DNA from: Diadophis punctatus similis
Lineage: Eukaryota; Chordata; Lepidosauria; Squamata; Dipsadidae
Reading direction: 5' to 3'
Assembly: GCA_023053685.1 (NCBI GenBank)
Contig: JALIGW010000005.1
Location: forward strand, 49,014,742-49,078,741
Length of the DNA stretch: 64,000 nucleotides
Shown here: one piece after another, positions 62,644-64,000 of the stretch
Position numbering within the stretch: position 1 is the first letter of the stretch
Layout of the letters: each line of letters starts with the position of its first letter
The notes under the pieces: generated by a model
Told to the model about the DNA's origin: nothing
What the model saw: the letters and a program-made list of their open reading frames with translations, nothing else
The model's database searches: none
Translations under genes and position numbers: made by a program

Positions 62644-63800
62644 ATATGAGTTGAATAAATAAAATATACAAACTTGACTCACTTTTTTGCCAATCTGGAG
62701 CCAGTCTGTTTTGCCATGTTTCATGCAGACTGTGGTTTCCTATACAGATTTGGAATAAGACAACGAGATGTTCTGGGACCCCCATTTTCCTAAGAACATT
62801 CCAAAGCTTGACATGGTGCCTTTCTTTAATTCATGATGCAGATACTAACTTATGTTTGGTACTCTTTGGTTTTCTTAGCTCTCCAGCACATATCAGCAAT
62901 AATGTCTCTTGTTTCTCAAAACCATCTAGAGATCTGATATCTTCAAGTAGGTTCCAATATGCCTTGGATGATCCCATACATGATTTGCCAACATATAGAG
63001 CCGAGGTGGCGCAGCGGTTAGAGGCAGGTACTACAGGCCACTTTAGCTGACACTGATCCGCAGGTCAGCGGTTCAAATCTCACCGGCTCAAGGTTGACTC
63101 AGCCTTCCATCCTTCCGAGGTAGATAAAATGAGGACCCAGATTGTTGGGGGCAATGTAAATATACATTGCTTACTGGTGTAAACCGCTTAGAGAGTGCTT
63201 GCACTGTGAGGAGGTATATAAATCTCACAAAATAAAATAAATAATAAATAAATGTGAAATTAAGGATATTGTGTAATAGTTTGCATTATAGTCTATTAAG
63301 TGTCTTTCCTTTGGTATTGGAATGTAGATTGCCCTCTTCCAATCTGTGAATCCCAGTGTAGTTCCCCAAATTTTCTGGCATAGATTAGATAAAACAATTA
63401 CTCATTCTTCCTAAGTTGCCTACCATATTTCTAAAGATACTCTCTCAAAGTCTGTAGCCTTCTATTTGGCAGAGACTGGATTATTGATCCTTCAGTAACT
63501 TCATCTTCTACCAGTAGCAGCTCTTGCAAATATGGAGTATCTTCTATGTTGGCATCCATACTGTACGTGATTTTAATATACTCCTTCCATGTTTGTTTCA
63601 TCTTTGAATTTGTTACTTATGTATGTTGGTGTGCCTTACTATACCAATTCAACTCCTAAATTCAGAGAGCTTTTGGATGATTTTCCTTGTTTTTCCATTT
63701 CTATTTTCAACACTGATGAACAGAAGTCATTGTATTCTGTTCACTTCTAGACTTAGTCAAATAGAATGGCACTGTAGGCATAGTTACTGTAGTTTGGAAA
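62644..63800 (-). mobile_element. RTE/BovB- or L1-like LINE fragment, split by a SINE
   Basis: The minus-strand translation gives WNVLRKMGVPEHLVVLFQ and, after a frame slip, LYRKPQSA and KQTGSRLAKK at about 62690-62810. This pattern lies just before the RQGC motif of BovB-type reverse transcriptases. Upstream pieces (SMDANIEDTPYLQELLLVED at about 63500-63565) fit the same protein. Several stops and shifts are present. A SINE at 63000-63253 divides it. Confidence 0.5.
63000..63253 (+). mobile_element. tRNA-derived SINE
   Basis: Starts gccgaggtggcgcagcggtt (A box), then ggttcaaatctcaccgg (B box), the gttgactcagccttccatcc block shared with 56672, and an AT-rich (AATAA)n tail at about 63228-63253. 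Pol III promoter boxes are intact in outline. No clear target duplication seen. Confidence 0.82.
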
Positions 63801-64000
63801 AATGTGTGAATCTTTGAAAAATAAGAAAACTAAGGGGAGGAGGAGATAGGAAAAGTTTATAGAGACTGAACTCAGTGGAAGAGTTGCATCCCCACTTAGA
63901 AACAAATGGGAATCATAGCTAAATGAATGACCAGAAGGAAACTAAGATGGGGCTCTAGGAGAAAATCTCAACTATATTTTCAGTAAAACTCATCTAAATC

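Noticed and set aside
63000..63080. tRNA gene
   Set aside because: A and B boxes are present, but they belong to a SINE with the body and tail shared by the copy at 56672. The cloverleaf is not intact.

Overview
The window is a piece of squamate reptile nuclear genome, most likely an advanced (colubroid) snake. It is AT-rich, with long introns and dense interspersed repeats. The organism call rests on the repeat fauna: CR1-type and other LINE 3' ends running directly into (ATTCT)n microsatellites, a Sauria-type SINE, an R4-like LINE, RTE/BovB-like LINE remnants, and many short hAT-like elements with 8-bp target duplications.

Two protein-coding genes are supported, lying tail to tail. On the + strand, the last three coding exons of DAW1 (dynein axonemal assembly factor with WD repeats) lie at 1058-1134, 4945-5107 and 6161-6195. 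On the - strand, eleven coding exons of SPHKAP (SPHK1 interactor, AKAP domain containing) lie between 51229 and the stop codon at 9588. They include the 3.7-kb central exon 21555-25275. All SPHKAP splice phases agree and together give about 1,670 residues. Only the short first coding exon was not found and is presumably beyond 64000. DAW1 and SPHKAP are also neighbours on human 2q36, so this is conserved vertebrate synteny. The two stop codons are about 3.4 kb apart.

Layout: 1-1057 holds a hAT remnant, a curious tandem duplication and DAW1 intron; 1914-4521 is a 2.6-kb composite hAT-like element inside a DAW1 intron; 6196-9587 is the intergenic 3' end zone; 9588-51229 is SPHKAP with repeat-laden introns; 51230-64000 is inferred SPHKAP intron 1, made of repeats and unrecognised sequence.

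I found no new multi-gene system. The most unusual items are structural: a tandem repeat whose core is flipped between units, a perfect 67-bp-arm palindrome, a double-headed MITE sharing one target duplication, a gene-like proline-rich reading frame inside the composite element, a local 440-bp direct duplication, and a GC-AG intron in SPHKAP. I ran no database search. Family names come from recognition of residues, termini and target duplications.
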